Made by a program: the position numbers and the translations under genes | Part shown: one piece after another, positions 24,188 through 32,742 of the stretch | How the letters are laid out: each line of letters begins with the position of its first letter | How positions within the stretch are numbered: position 1 is the first letter of the stretch | Source: a virus | DNA: 36,682 nucleotides | Virus record (IMG/VR): IMGVR_UViG_3300024503_000616 | Span: 1-36,682 of that record | Direction: 5' to 3' (one strand) | Notes under the pieces: model-generated | Databases searched by the model: none | What the model saw: the letters and a program-made list of their open reading frames with translations, nothing else | Told to the model about the DNA's origin: nothing

Positions 24188-24529
24188 TTATCTGGTGACT
24201 TCAGGAGATACACGGAATGTTCCCTCGACAAGGCGAACTACAAGAGTTCCGGTGACGATTTCCAAATCGTACACATAGGATGCTGGGGTTAGCGGGGTCG
24301 TATCATCGGCATCTATGGTTAGAGTTATCTTGTTGTCAGACAACGAGATGCGTCCATTTTCTGTGGTCAGTTCGATGATAACAGTGGTGGATGCCACCGT
24401 GGGTCTTACTTGCATCCTTGCGGTGCTAGTATTGAAGTCTGGAACCGTATTATCGGCATTAATCACGGTGATTTCCCGTGAAAAGGTAGCACCCTGCTCA
24501 CAAACGATGTTGTAGGTTCCGGCCAGCAT
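24188..24529 (-). CDS. Small beta-rich structural protein
   Basis: 113 residues with GGGGTG before ATG. Pattern: EQGATFSREITV, ARMQVRPTVAST, IIELTTENGRISL, ITLTIDADDTTPLTPASYVYDLEIV, RLVEGTFRVSPEVTR. This layout is common in small phage proteins encoded between tail and fibre genes. They have an Ig-like or baseplate-upper-protein-like beta-sandwich and probably connect fibres to the tail tip. No formal family name is claimed. Position between tail tip and fibre genes fits. Confidence 0.72.
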   Translation of the reverse strand: MLAGTYNIVCEQGATFSREITVINADNTVPDFNTSTARMQVRPTVASTTVIIELTTENGRISLSDNKITLTIDADDTTPLTPASYVYDLEIVTGTLVVRLVEGTFRVSPEVTR

Positions 24530-24544
24530 TTTTCACCCCGTATT

Positions 24545-25678
24545 TCACTTCATAGTAGCCGGATCACCAAAAAACATCAACTGAAAAGGATAGGAGTCAT
24601 AGACTGGTTTCCATCGCAAATTGTCGGCAAAAGTGTTTTCTGTGTTGGTTACCATTGGGTAATATTTTTGATTTCCAAGATAAAGACCTAAATTGTGTCC
24701 ACGGTATACATAACTACCGTTGTATGAACTGCGTTCAACCGAATAATCAGTTTCATATCCAACATAAAGAAGCTTAAAGGTTATATCAGCATACAGAAAA
24801 TCGGTCAGTCCCCATCCAGATTGAAGTGGATTCAAGGTGCTGAAATTTCCACCGAAGAAGTTCCTTGTATATTCCTTAGATTCAATGCCAGTGAACAGCA
24901 ATTCACCCGGCCCAAAACCTAGAAATTCAATCTGGTTGACTCTTCCTAATCCGTTGTAAATGTTTTCACATTGAGGACTGGTAGGAAAAATGAAATTGTA
25001 GGGAACTTGATGCCAAGTCATATTCAATACGGTTTTAGGCAGCAATGTCTTGCCACTAAATCCGGGGAATGGCTTGGTGTTTACACTAGGGCTATCAGAA
25101 AGAAATTCAAAATTTCCTGCTTTAATGGTCACATATTCGGCAGCAACCGATGTCTTGTAAGAAACATAACGGTAAAACTCATTAGAAACATTTTGTATTG
25201 TGGTAAGTGTTCCATTGTCTTTTGCATAAACAAGGGGGCTGAAAGTGATTAAATCATCACCAAAGACAAAATACGGCATTGGCGTAAACACTACGGTGAT
25301 TTCATATTTATCGTAAGAACCAAAGTAGGATGGTATTTTTTGATAACTTTTGTCACCGTCAGTGCTGACATATTGCATTCTTGAATTAATGCCATTGTCG
25401 TCACGCTTAAGACCTATACCACGCACATTGGAAATACTGGAAGCATACATCCAGCGAAAGTACGGATGAGCCATTGGCATATTTCGGCCAATGAGTGCCG
25501 TGGTTTTCATATAGGAACTAGGAAACACGGTGTTCAGAAAGGCATCCACCTCTCCGGATGAACCCATTGGCCCTTCCACAATATAGGTCATGGTCGCAGA
25601 AGCATTCCCATCAATTCCAAAGGATGAATCTGCCGGTGATGTACTTCCGATTCTTTCTTTAAGATCATTTACATTCAT
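24545..25678 (-). CDS. Hypothetical tail-tip protein next to tape measure
   Basis: 377 residues, not recognised. Rich in Tyr, Phe and Asn, beta-rich, without membrane segments. It begins in a TAATG overlap with the tape-measure stop, where siphoviruses encode the distal tail protein and tail-associated proteins. Features include FRWMYASSISNVRGIG, YFVFGDDLITFSPLVYAKD and a late YSVERSSYNGSYVYRGHNLGLYLGNQKYYP. The call is by position. Confidence 0.65.
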   Translation of the reverse strand: MNVNDLKERIGSTSPADSSFGIDGNASATMTYIVEGPMGSSGEVDAFLNTVFPSSYMKTTALIGRNMPMAHPYFRWMYASSISNVRGIGLKRDDNGINSRMQYVSTDGDKSYQKIPSYFGSYDKYEITVVFTPMPYFVFGDDLITFSPLVYAKDNGTLTTIQNVSNEFYRYVSYKTSVAAEYVTIKAGNFEFLSDSPSVNTKPFPGFSGKTLLPKTVLNMTWHQVPYNFIFPTSPQCENIYNGLGRVNQIEFLGFGPGELLFTGIESKEYTRNFFGGNFSTLNPLQSGWGLTDFLYADITFKLLYVGYETDYSVERSSYNGSYVYRGHNLGLYLGNQKYYPMVTNTENTFADNLRWKPVYDSYPFQLMFFGDPATMK

Positions 25679-28290
25679 TATGCGACTCCATTAGGAGCAA
25701 AAGAACCACCACCACCGCTATAATCTGTATCCATTTCTGTCAATGAATCCCAGAACGGAGTTTCATTTCCATCAACAAGGCCACTCTCCTTGATGGCATC
25801 CAGCATGGCTTTCTTTTGCTTATCATATGCTGTGTTTTCGGACACAGTTTTCATGTATTCTTCCTGCCTGTCTTTTTGTTCTGGTGCTTGGGCCGTTATG
25901 GCAGCTTTCCTGATTGCGTCACCTAATGATTCAATAGACATGGATTGTGCTTCACGAACCGCCATTCCCACAGAAGAACCAGATTTTATTCCACCTTTTC
26001 CTTTTATTTCTCCAGCCTTGTATTCAAACTTTTTACCTTCCAATCCTGCTTTCATTTGTCTTTCAGCAGCATCCTCAAGTTTAGTCGCACCATCAATGAC
26101 ACTATTGCCCATTTTTTCAAGAGCTTTGCTTGTTTCTCCTTGTCCAACACCATCCACCCAGTCAATCAGCCAAGATGCAAATTTAAGAATAGAACCTGTA
26201 CCGGCATAAAATGCTGCTACCATCCAATTAAATGCACCAACAACAATGTTTGTTATATCACCAAGAAGCTTAAATCCATTGATCATGATGTCCGTGATGG
26301 ATATTCCGCCTGAGAATATTTCTGCCATCATGGAGGCAGTTTCAAACAATGCGGAAAACCCATTAATCAAAGGAACCAATATTTGAGTTAGTCCATATAT
26401 GAGTCCGGCAGCAAATTTGATTACAGGCATGAATGCATCGATAAGAACAGCACCTAACTCTATCAATGGAGGTACAATTTCAGCGAAACTTTCTCTTACT
26501 ATTGAAATGGATGGAGCAAGTGCTTGCATGGCAGAATGAACAAAATCTGCAAACTGTCTAACGATTGGAATGGCCATTTCAAAAACAGGAAGCAACGCTT
26601 TACCAATGACACCTTGAAGATCATTAAATACAAGGTTCATTCTTTCCGCAGCAGCAGGACTGAATTTTGCCACATAAGATGACATAGATTGAATTGCTTG
26701 TCCTGCAATTGTAACAGCACCTGTTACAGCAGAAAGAGCAACTCCAAATCCTGCAAGTCCAACTCCGAGGGCAGCCGTTGCTCCACCGCCAATGGCAGCA
26801 CTTGCTCTCCCTCCGGCAATACCAAGATTTCCGGTTTGTGCATATTGCATTCCACCTTGGGCAAGATTCATGCCTGCTTTTGCGATTGGATTTGCAAGGA
26901 AAGGAGAAACATTTTTCCCAAACTTTTGAGCTATTCCTTGGAATATCGGAGAAAGTGCATTTCCGAAAAATTTTGCCCCACCTGTTAAGTTTTGATTGAA
27001 TTGTGACATATATGAAGGAGGTTTTGGCATAGGCCCAACATCTGAGCCTGGAATCGCTTTGCTAGCCTCAATCGCATTCCTCTGGTCTTCCGTGATATTT
27101 TTTGGGCCAACAAATTTTGTTTTACTTCCTTCCAAACTATATGATTCACCACCCCTGTATTTTTGTGATGATTCAGATTCCTGTTGTGTCTGATTTTGAG
27201 CAACATCAAATACATTAGCTAAATCTTTGAATCGGATTGCAAAATTCATTAGTTCTGATTCATATGAACTTATTCCTTCTGGATATTGTCCAACTTCTGC
27301 AAAATTCAAAAGTTCTAATTCACATTGTCTTAATTCGCTTGATAAATCCTGAATCTTTTCTTCCATTAAACTAAATGTGTCAATTAAAGGATTTACTGTT
27401 TTTGTCAAATCCGCAAATCTATTATTGGCTTCATCACTAACGCCATATATTGGCTCAAGTGCTGCATATATGTCAGTAATTGGTTTTGAAATTTCAGCAG
27501 CATTGCCAGCGAGACCATATGATTCAGGAATTCCTGACTTAAGAACATTCATTGAATAAGTCAAATTTTCAATGGCATTGCCAAACTCACGAAATTTTGC
27601 AAGTTGAACCGCAAACCCACTGGATGCTTCTTCTGTTTTTAAAGCAAATGTTTCAATAGAAGAAGCTTTCGGTTCAATGACTTCTTGTTTTGGTAGATAT
27701 TCAGCACCAATAGAAGGCATTTCATATTTTTTGCCTTTTTTGTCTTTAGTGCTTTTAGACATGGCCGTCATCTGCTTTTCAGTTGCAGAGAAAACTTCGC
27801 CAAATCCACTGGCGACACTAGACATCAATTTTTCACTAACATCCGATTGAGAAGCGTATGCAGAACCAAAGTCTAATGCAGTTGATGCAGTACCTTTACC
27901 TTTCCCTTTCTTTGTGCTTTTCTTGATGGATTCTACTTGTCCAAAAGTGACAGCAAAAACATCACCTAACCCTTTGGCAAGTTTTGCCATTTTCTCTTCA
28001 TCAGTCGATGGAGTTTTTTTTGTTTTCTTTTTGGCTTCTTGGGCAAGTTTGTAATTGTTGGTGATATTTATTTTTACATCATTTAAAGCCTTGCTGAGAT
28101 CAGATTGCATCACCTTGATGGCATCAACAATCTTCAAATTACCAGTCTGGAATTCTTTAGCAAGACTATCAAATGATGCATTAAAACTGACACTTGATGA
28201 ACTTACGGCATTTGAAATTCCTTCTACGGCAGCAACAAGATTGGAAGCCATAGCGGAACTGTCGTCAATGATGATTCCATCGCTGCTCAT
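25678..28290 (-). CDS. Tail tape measure protein
   Basis: 870 residues, helical, the only long alpha-rich protein in the tail block and just after the G/GT chaperones. The N-terminal half is Lys/Ala/Ser-rich with coiled-coil stretches. Residues about 480-560 are Gly/Ala-rich and hydrophobic (GIAGGRASAAIGGGATAALG..., GFGVALSAVTGAVTIAG), and there are more hydrophobic helices near 620-690 (VLIDAFMPVIKFAAGLIYGL). This is the usual tape-measure layout. It sets tail length and is ejected during infection. Start follows AGAGG, 2 nt after the GT stop. Length indicates a moderately long, non-contractile tail. Confidence 0.88.
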   Translation of the reverse strand: MSSDGIIIDDSSAMASNLVAAVEGISNAVSSSSVSFNASFDSLAKEFQTGNLKIVDAIKVMQSDLSKALNDVKINITNNYKLAQEAKKKTKKTPSTDEEKMAKLAKGLGDVFAVTFGQVESIKKSTKKGKGKGTASTALDFGSAYASQSDVSEKLMSSVASGFGEVFSATEKQMTAMSKSTKDKKGKKYEMPSIGAEYLPKQEVIEPKASSIETFALKTEEASSGFAVQLAKFREFGNAIENLTYSMNVLKSGIPESYGLAGNAAEISKPITDIYAALEPIYGVSDEANNRFADLTKTVNPLIDTFSLMEEKIQDLSSELRQCELELLNFAEVGQYPEGISSYESELMNFAIRFKDLANVFDVAQNQTQQESESSQKYRGGESYSLEGSKTKFVGPKNITEDQRNAIEASKAIPGSDVGPMPKPPSYMSQFNQNLTGGAKFFGNALSPIFQGIAQKFGKNVSPFLANPIAKAGMNLAQGGMQYAQTGNLGIAGGRASAAIGGGATAALGVGLAGFGVALSAVTGAVTIAGQAIQSMSSYVAKFSPAAAERMNLVFNDLQGVIGKALLPVFEMAIPIVRQFADFVHSAMQALAPSISIVRESFAEIVPPLIELGAVLIDAFMPVIKFAAGLIYGLTQILVPLINGFSALFETASMMAEIFSGGISITDIMINGFKLLGDITNIVVGAFNWMVAAFYAGTGSILKFASWLIDWVDGVGQGETSKALEKMGNSVIDGATKLEDAAERQMKAGLEGKKFEYKAGEIKGKGGIKSGSSVGMAVREAQSMSIESLGDAIRKAAITAQAPEQKDRQEEYMKTVSENTAYDKQKKAMLDAIKESGLVDGNETPFWDSLTEMDTDYSGGGGSFAPNGVA

Positions 28291-28292
28291 GT

Positions 28293-29062
28293 CTAATCCT
28301 CTTGGTATGGGTCGCCATACTTGTCAATGAACTGCTTCCTAAGGTCATTGACATTAGCACCCAAAGCCGAACCCATACGGATTAATGCCTCAAGTTCCTT
28401 TCGCTTAATAACCTTCTGATCCTTCGCTGTCCTGTGCTTCCATTCGTGTTCCTGCTGCTCATAGGAAACAGGAACGCCCTTATTGTCCCTTTTTCGGTAG
28501 TAAAGTTCAATGATTTGTTTGTCGGTTAAACGCTCAATTTCCCATGGACGAAGCAGATACGGCTTGTCCATGAGATTGGCGTAAAAGTTTCGCAATTCCG
28601 GCGGGTCTATCGGGTCATTATGCCTTATGGCTGAACCTGACTCGCCTTCAGTGCGTTTGGGTAGGATTTCTCCCTGACCAAATCCATGACGATCTTGAAT
28701 TCGTCAGGCTTTGACATGACTAGTTGTTCAATTTCCGATTCCGGAACATTGAACAGGATGGAGGCAAAGGCACAGGTTCCAGAGGGAGTGGAAAGAGACT
28801 GAATGCTTCTTTCGCTTCCAAAAGAGTACACACCCGCTGCGATATCTCTGGTCACACCAGAGATCGCCTCACGAAATTCCACAGGATCAAGGTGTTCCTT
28901 GACCCTGAAGATGGCATCGAGTGCCTTCTTTTCCATTCGTTTTTCAAAGTCAGCCTTCACCTTCTGGGTAATCAATCCAGCAGTGTAGGTCTTGCCATTG
29001 AACTGAATGCTCAATGAACCTTCGCCAGGAACATTGAGCAATTCGGAAACGCCATTGGACAT
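28293..29062 (-). CDS. Tail assembly chaperone GT made by -1 frameshift
   Basis: The G frame is read from 29062 to the slippery site C CCA AAC (28655-28661), then the -1 frame to TAG 28293-28295. The joined product is 256 residues: 136 from G plus 120 from T. The -1 frame is open from the slippery site with no stop and reads into EIERLTDKQIIELYYRKRDNKG...DLRKQFIDKYGDPYQED, the T domain. There is no good ATG or ribosome site for T alone; the only start is a TTG without a Shine-Dalgarno sequence. In lambda-like phages, gpG binds tape measure and gpGT recruits tail-tube subunits. This is the standard arrangement directly upstream of a tape measure. Confidence 0.83.
28625..29062 (-). CDS. Tail assembly chaperone G
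   Basis: 145 residues with GAGGAAG before ATG. N-terminal strands (EGSLSIQFNGKTYTAGLI) are followed by a long helix (KADFEKRMEKKALDAIFRVKEHLDPVEFREAISG) and a FxxAxxLFNVPESEIEQLV segment; the end is SYPNALKASQVQP. This is the frame-0 product; most ribosomes stop here, at 28625-28627. It lies between tail-tube genes and tape measure, the expected place of gpG. It should coat the tape measure before tube assembly and be absent from virions. Confidence 0.82.
   Translation of the reverse strand: MSNGVSELLNVPGEGSLSIQFNGKTYTAGLITQKVKADFEKRMEKKALDAIFRVKEHLDPVEFREAISGVTRDIAAGVYSFGSERSIQSLSTPSGTCAFASILFNVPESEIEQLVMSKPDEFKIVMDLVREKSYPNALKASQVQP
28655..28661 (-). other. Programmed -1 ribosomal frameshift site C CCA AAC
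   Basis: On the - strand the heptamer CCCAAAC lies in the X XXY YYZ register of the G gene (codons CCA AAC), nine codons before the G stop. A CTGAA/TTCAG stem can form just downstream, but it is short and near. The register and the open -1 frame are directly seen. Confidence 0.85.
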
Positions 29063-29080
29063 TGCTTCCTCTTTTCTTTC

Positions 29081-29446
29081 TTAAACCGTAAACGAAAATG
29101 CTCCAGAGGTCTGAACGGTGATTTTCAGTTTCTGGACATCCTTTGCATCATTAGTCCATTCCAATGATGTGATCCTGCAATTGGCAAATGTCACCGAAGG
29201 GCCACCAGTATAGGCAAGGATGTTGACGGTAATGATGTCCCCTTCGTCCGGATAAGCCACTCCGGCAAACATGACATTGAAACTGATCTCACCACTCCAC
29301 ATACCAACGGCATGGGACTCGAACCCACCATCAAAAAAATTGGTGGTGTCTGGAGTATCCGAGGTAGTTGTGACGGTAAAATCGCTGGCAGGGACGGCTG
29401 TTCCGTTGATGCCAATGCTGCCTAACTTTCCTGCTAAATAAGCCAT
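29081..29446 (-). CDS. Tail-tube-like protein B
   Basis: 121 residues from ATG 29446 with AAGGAG before it. A longer in-frame start (29491) would overlap the upstream gene and lacks support. Sequence pattern: LAGKLGSIGINGTAVPASDFTVTT, FFDGGFESHAVGMWSGEISFNVMF, DIITVNIL, CRITSLEWTNDAKDVQKLKITVQTSGAFSF. It has the small beta-barrel style of siphovirus tail-tube proteins and clear similarity in layout to the preceding 150-aa protein, including the last strand (VQKLKITVQTSGAFSF against AQKVSLTIKSNGAYQF). Tube proteins stack as hexamers around the tape measure. Confidence 0.68.
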   Translation of the reverse strand: MAYLAGKLGSIGINGTAVPASDFTVTTTSDTPDTTNFFDGGFESHAVGMWSGEISFNVMFAGVAYPDEGDIITVNILAYTGGPSVTFANCRITSLEWTNDAKDVQKLKITVQTSGAFSFTV

Positions 29447-29456
29447 TGCTATCTCC

Positions 29457-29909
29457 TTAAGAAGGCGTGGACATGAATTGGTAAGCACCATTGGACTTGA
29501 TGGTCAGGGAGACCTTCTGGGCATCCTTGACGGCAACATTATAGCTCACATTGGTGATCGTTCCGTATGGGAAGATGAAGGAAAGCGATGAGGTTGGATA
29601 TTCCGATCCTGCACCAGCGGGATTGTTTCCGGTGGGTGCAATGTACACATCGACCTTTTGTCCAGCATAGAAACCGCTGAACTGGGCTGGATCATAAGAC
29701 ACATCGCAACTGATTTCAGCGGAGCGAACACCAACAACGGTTTCCACGAAACCACCTGAGTCCACATTGCTGACATCAGGTACATCGGCTTTAGCGGAAA
29801 TGGTAATGTTGGTGGCTGGAAGGGAAACGGTTGGTGCAGCACCACCCATGTCCACGATTCCGATAAAACCAACCTTGCCTGTTATGAATGGGCCGGATGA
29901 TCGAGGCAT
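29457..29909 (-). CDS. Tail-tube-like protein A (probable major tail protein)
   Basis: 150 residues. Pattern: GKVGFIGIVDMGG, VSLPATNITISAKADVPDVSNVDSGGFVETVVGVRSAEISCDVSYD, KVDVYIAP, ITNVSYNVAVKDAQKVSLTIKSNGAYQF. This follows the same strand order as the next gene, so they are tandem paralogs. The larger of the two, it precedes the smaller and the G/GT chaperones, as a major tail protein would. One may form the tube and the other a cap, or they may alternate in it. Confidence 0.7.
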   Translation of the reverse strand: MPRSSGPFITGKVGFIGIVDMGGAAPTVSLPATNITISAKADVPDVSNVDSGGFVETVVGVRSAEISCDVSYDPAQFSGFYAGQKVDVYIAPTGNNPAGAGSEYPTSSLSFIFPYGTITNVSYNVAVKDAQKVSLTIKSNGAYQFMSTPS

Positions 29910-30412
29910 TAGATATCTCCTTGTTCAAAAAAGCCATAAGTGAGTCGGAATCCAGTGACTTTCCAAGTCGAGACTGGATTGTCCACATTGAACGGAGGAA
30001 TTCCCCTCACATCCACGCTCGTAGGACTGAGCATACCAGAAACATTAGCCAGTTTATAGATCGCTTTTCGAATATCATAACGAGTCAATTGGGACTCATA
30101 AGTCAGGTCACGGTTGTACTTTTGGATGTAGTAGACCTTCACCATGTACTTGAATTCCGTCCATCCATCAAGGGCCATTTGACCCGTGATTTCTCCTTCT
30201 TCCGATGGAGAAACAATGACGGATGGAAACACATCGGATTCCGTGATCATCGCCGTCTTTCGCTTGTAGACGGTGAATCCGGCAGCAGTAAGGGAACTGG
30301 CAACCCCATCGATGATTACTGTCCATCGGTCATCATTCGGTGACGAACCATACGGTGACTGTTCTGCCACCGTTGGCCTGTTTCTCTGGATTAGTTTTGG
30401 CTTGTTTGCCAT
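29909..30412 (-). CDS. Probable tail terminator or neck protein
   Basis: 167 residues, in overlaps with both neighbours (ATGA/TAATG style). A central alpha/beta part (DRWTVIIDGVASSLTAAGFTVYKRKTAMITESDVFPSVIVSPSEEGE...FKYMVKVYYIQKYNRDL) and a C-terminal strand (STWKVTGFRLTYGFFE) fit the fold of minor tail/tail-terminator proteins that close the tube at its head end. Gene order, after two connectors and before the tail tube, supports this. No specific family motif identified. Confidence 0.68.
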   Translation of the reverse strand: MANKPKLIQRNRPTVAEQSPYGSSPNDDRWTVIIDGVASSLTAAGFTVYKRKTAMITESDVFPSVIVSPSEEGEITGQMALDGWTEFKYMVKVYYIQKYNRDLTYESQLTRYDIRKAIYKLANVSGMLSPTSVDVRGIPPFNVDNPVSTWKVTGFRLTYGFFEQGDI

Positions 30413-30729
30413 TACATCACCTTCGAGGACTGAAGGACATAATAACTATCCATCGCCACCGCATCGATGGAGTTCACATAGAACTCTTCACCACCGGATG
30501 TAATCTTGCAGTTAATCTCTGGAACCCATGGATGCACATTCGTCTTGAATATCAGCCACCTGGTAATCGTTTCCAGTTTGGCGACTCCATTCTGATCCAT
30601 GTAAGCCAGTGTTCCCTGCCTTCGGAAGGCATAGTTTGTGGACACCTGTGAACCACCCGGATTGACCAGAACGGCGGTTTCTGGGTTATCCATGATCTGG
30701 TAGTTCTGTGATAGATCAATAGTTGGCAT
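30412..30729 (-). CDS. Head-tail connector (stopper-like) protein
   Basis: 105 residues from ATG 30729, overlapping the previous stop by one base (TAATG); an in-frame extension to 30819 overlaps the previous gene and is rejected. The sequence is beta-rich: TAVLVNPGGSQVSTNYAFRRQGT, LETITRWLIFKTNVHPWVPEINCKITSGGEEFYVNSIDAVAMDSYYVL. The end (small barrel closing with YVLQSSKV) is like head-closure proteins that plug the connector. Order in the array fits a stopper between adaptor and tail terminator. Confidence 0.6.
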   Translation of the reverse strand: MPTIDLSQNYQIMDNPETAVLVNPGGSQVSTNYAFRRQGTLAYMDQNGVAKLETITRWLIFKTNVHPWVPEINCKITSGGEEFYVNSIDAVAMDSYYVLQSSKVM

Positions 30730-30941
30730 TACATGAACTGGGTTCTGAATTCCTGTGGGGCAACATAGGTCAACAGCTTGTTCACCTGTGTGATATGTTG
30801 CAGTGTCTGCTGTCTCCATTCCGTTCTCGAAACGGCAACGCCCTCCCAGCTATAGGAAGGTTGAGGGTTTGCGGAGTCGGCAACTAATGCGTTGATGTAG
30901 TTGTCCCGAATCGTGATCAGGTTTTCTGCTGGTGTTGGCAT
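30729..30941 (-). CDS. Small head-tail adaptor-like protein
   Basis: 70 residues from ATG 30941, with AAGGTG 5 nt upstream; GTG 30947 is an alternative. A two-helix protein with a central turn: LITIRDNYINALVAD, PQPSYSWEGVAVSRTEWRQQTLQHITQVNKLL. The PxPSYSxxGxxVSxxEW hinge is common in small head-tail joining proteins. It directly follows the capsid terminator and starts the connector block. Confidence 0.62.
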   Translation of the reverse strand: MPTPAENLITIRDNYINALVADSANPQPSYSWEGVAVSRTEWRQQTLQHITQVNKLLTYVAPQEFRTQFM

Positions 30942-30955
30942 AGTCACCTTGGGTT

Positions 30956-30988
30956 AAAAATGCCGAGGTGGGAAAATCCCACCCCGGC
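30956..30988 (-). terminator. Intrinsic terminator after the capsid gene
   Basis: On the - strand a 12-bp GC-rich stem (30977-30988 with 30962-30973, one G-T wobble) around a 3-nt loop is followed by ATTTTTAA. It lies between the capsid stop (31000) and the next ribosome site, so it should reduce expression of the connector and tail genes relative to capsid. Confidence 0.78.
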
Positions 30989-30999
30989 GTTTGTGGTTA

Positions 31000-32223
31000 T
31001 TAAGCAGGAACGCCACGAACAACGAATCGTGGATCCATAACACCGGCAGCACCCCACCAAGAAGCCTTGATCGCAACAGCGATGTCTTGGTTGAATTCTG
31101 CCCAGTTGTTGGCTGGAGCCTGAACAACTTCCAGAGGCTTGGCTTCACGCCATACGAAAGCCTTCTTGAAGTTGCCGAGCCATACATACTTGTCAGCGGT
31201 GGAAGCTGTTACACCACTGGAGATCAACAATGCACGGGCATGAGCAGAAGTCATGAGTCCGTAATTGTTGTCCAGAGGATTTGGACTTTCCAACTGTTCA
31301 ACATCACCAGAGGTGGCGTAGGGGCCATTCTTGGTGGTGGTTGCGGGATTGAGAATTCTAGAAGCAGCGTACTTCTGGAATGGCATTACCAGCATCTGCA
31401 TTCCACCCGGCTCAAATATCTGGATTGGTTTGCCAGTATTTGGGTCTTTCATGTTATAGAACAATTGTTCTAGGGTGTTGATGGATGCCCAGTTGGACAG
31501 TGCATAGCTGTCAACCTGGTTGATGAAACCATAGTCGAGGCCAGACTGACCGCCCGATGCACTGTAGGTGGACAGGGAAACTTCGCCACCCGAAGCCTTG
31601 CCATAGACATAGCTACCGCTGATGCCCATGACGGTCTTCAGGATGCGTTCTTCCTTGGCCAGACCGCAGTAGGTGCCAACCGATTCAGCGGACGCAAGAG
31701 CCTGTGAGGTCTTGTCAGCGTAAATCATTTCGGCGGTTACTGCACAGATACGACCCACCTTCTCAATCGCTGGCAACTTGATGTAGTTACCAACAAATCG
31801 AGTTTCAGGATAAGGCATACCCTGTTCAACGGTTTCAGAACCGCTGGTGGTGTCGGACAACCAAGGAATCAGTTCCTGACTCAGGTTCTGACCGGCAGGA
31901 ATCGTGTTTACAAGGCTGTCGCCAATGAAGTTGGCGAGCTTGAACTTTTCCTTGACGGTGGTGATCAGAATCTGGCCGGTGATTGCTGCGAAGTTGGACG
32001 CATCAACCGCTTCGGTGGATTCCATGAACATTCGTTCTGGGCCATTGAAGCGATGCATGGTTTCGGCCCATTGTTCGCCAATGATGCCTTCGGCCAGACC
32101 ACGAATGGAAAGCCTGTTGGGTTGAATATCGCCCTTGGCGATTGCCTCGGAAAGATATTCACGAGTTTTGGCAACACCGTTCTGCTTGCCAAACTCCTTC
32201 AGTTTAAGACCTAAACTCTTCAT
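31000..32223 (-). CDS. Major capsid protein (HK97-fold type)
   Basis: 407 residues from ATG 32223; AAGGAG is 7 nt upstream, while the in-frame ATG 32229 is too close. Residues 1-55 are charged and helical, and may be a short delta-like arm. From about 65 the sequence has capsid-type elements: AVDASNFAAITGQILITTVKEKF (N-arm and E-loop entry), IPWLSDTTSGSETVEQGMPYPE, a spine-helix region (EMIYADKTSQALASAESVG...ERILKTVMG), a P-domain strand pair and a long A-domain. It ends in WWGAAGVMDPRFVVRGVPA. It follows decoration and protease genes in the right order and is followed by a terminator. Confidence 0.85.
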   Translation of the reverse strand: MKSLGLKLKEFGKQNGVAKTREYLSEAIAKGDIQPNRLSIRGLAEGIIGEQWAETMHRFNGPERMFMESTEAVDASNFAAITGQILITTVKEKFKLANFIGDSLVNTIPAGQNLSQELIPWLSDTTSGSETVEQGMPYPETRFVGNYIKLPAIEKVGRICAVTAEMIYADKTSQALASAESVGTYCGLAKEERILKTVMGISGSYVYGKASGGEVSLSTYSASGGQSGLDYGFINQVDSYALSNWASINTLEQLFYNMKDPNTGKPIQIFEPGGMQMLVMPFQKYAASRILNPATTTKNGPYATSGDVEQLESPNPLDNNYGLMTSAHARALLISSGVTASTADKYVWLGNFKKAFVWREAKPLEVVQAPANNWAEFNQDIAVAIKASWWGAAGVMDPRFVVRGVPA

Positions 32224-32247
32224 GTTCATTCTCCTTAATGAAAGAGG

Positions 32248-32718
32248 TTAGCGAGCCACAGCGTTCAAGGTGGACAACAACTGGAACTTGACTGTGCCGG
32301 TTCCAGAGAGAGCTTCGACTACGCTGCCGATAGCTAAATCTTTGGTCGCAACCTTCACCAGAGACTGGGGAAGAAGTGCGTTTCCAGAATTCGAGGGGCC
32401 AACAAAGTCGCCCACAACGAGTGCGGTTCCGGTGTATGCACCTTGGTAGATACCGGAGCAATCGATGCGGATTTCATTGTCGTTGCTATTTCCATAGACC
32501 TTGGCGATGTCTGCCCTTTTCAACTGGCCGGACACTCCGAGGAATGCAGCAGCAAAGTTTTCTTGGGTAGTCGCCAGATTGGTGTCCCAAGTGAAGTCCG
32601 CTGCGGAAACAGCGTTTCCACTTACGATAGCCACTAGGTCACCAACCTGAATCGCTTTTGCAGTGGCAACAGGAGCCACCACAGGATTGGTCGTGCCGTA
32701 GTTGTAAGTAATTGCCAT
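32248..32718 (-). CDS. Probable capsid decoration protein
   Basis: 156 residues, beta-rich with Ala/Val/Gly strands: VVAPVATAKAIQVGDLVAIVSGNAVSAADF, ENFAAAFLGVSGQLKRADI, IRIDCSGIYQGAY, LVVGDFVGPSNSG, VATKDLAIGSVVEALSGTGTVKFQLL. This layout is like small phage proteins (DUF2190-like) next to capsid genes that stabilise the shell. Start has GGAG (32730 region) upstream. Its location, between protease/scaffold and capsid, fits. Function inferred from position and fold style. Confidence 0.7.
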   Translation of the reverse strand: MAITYNYGTTNPVVAPVATAKAIQVGDLVAIVSGNAVSAADFTWDTNLATTQENFAAAFLGVSGQLKRADIAKVYGNSNDNEIRIDCSGIYQGAYTGTALVVGDFVGPSNSGNALLPQSLVKVATKDLAIGSVVEALSGTGTVKFQLLSTLNAVAR

Positions 32719-32742
32719 GGTTCTTATCTCCTTATGATGGCT

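Noticed and set aside
28293-28595. Independent 100-aa gene starting at TTG 28595
   Set aside because: No ribosome site, and the frame is open upstream to an in-register slippery heptamer, so it is the T part of a frameshift product.
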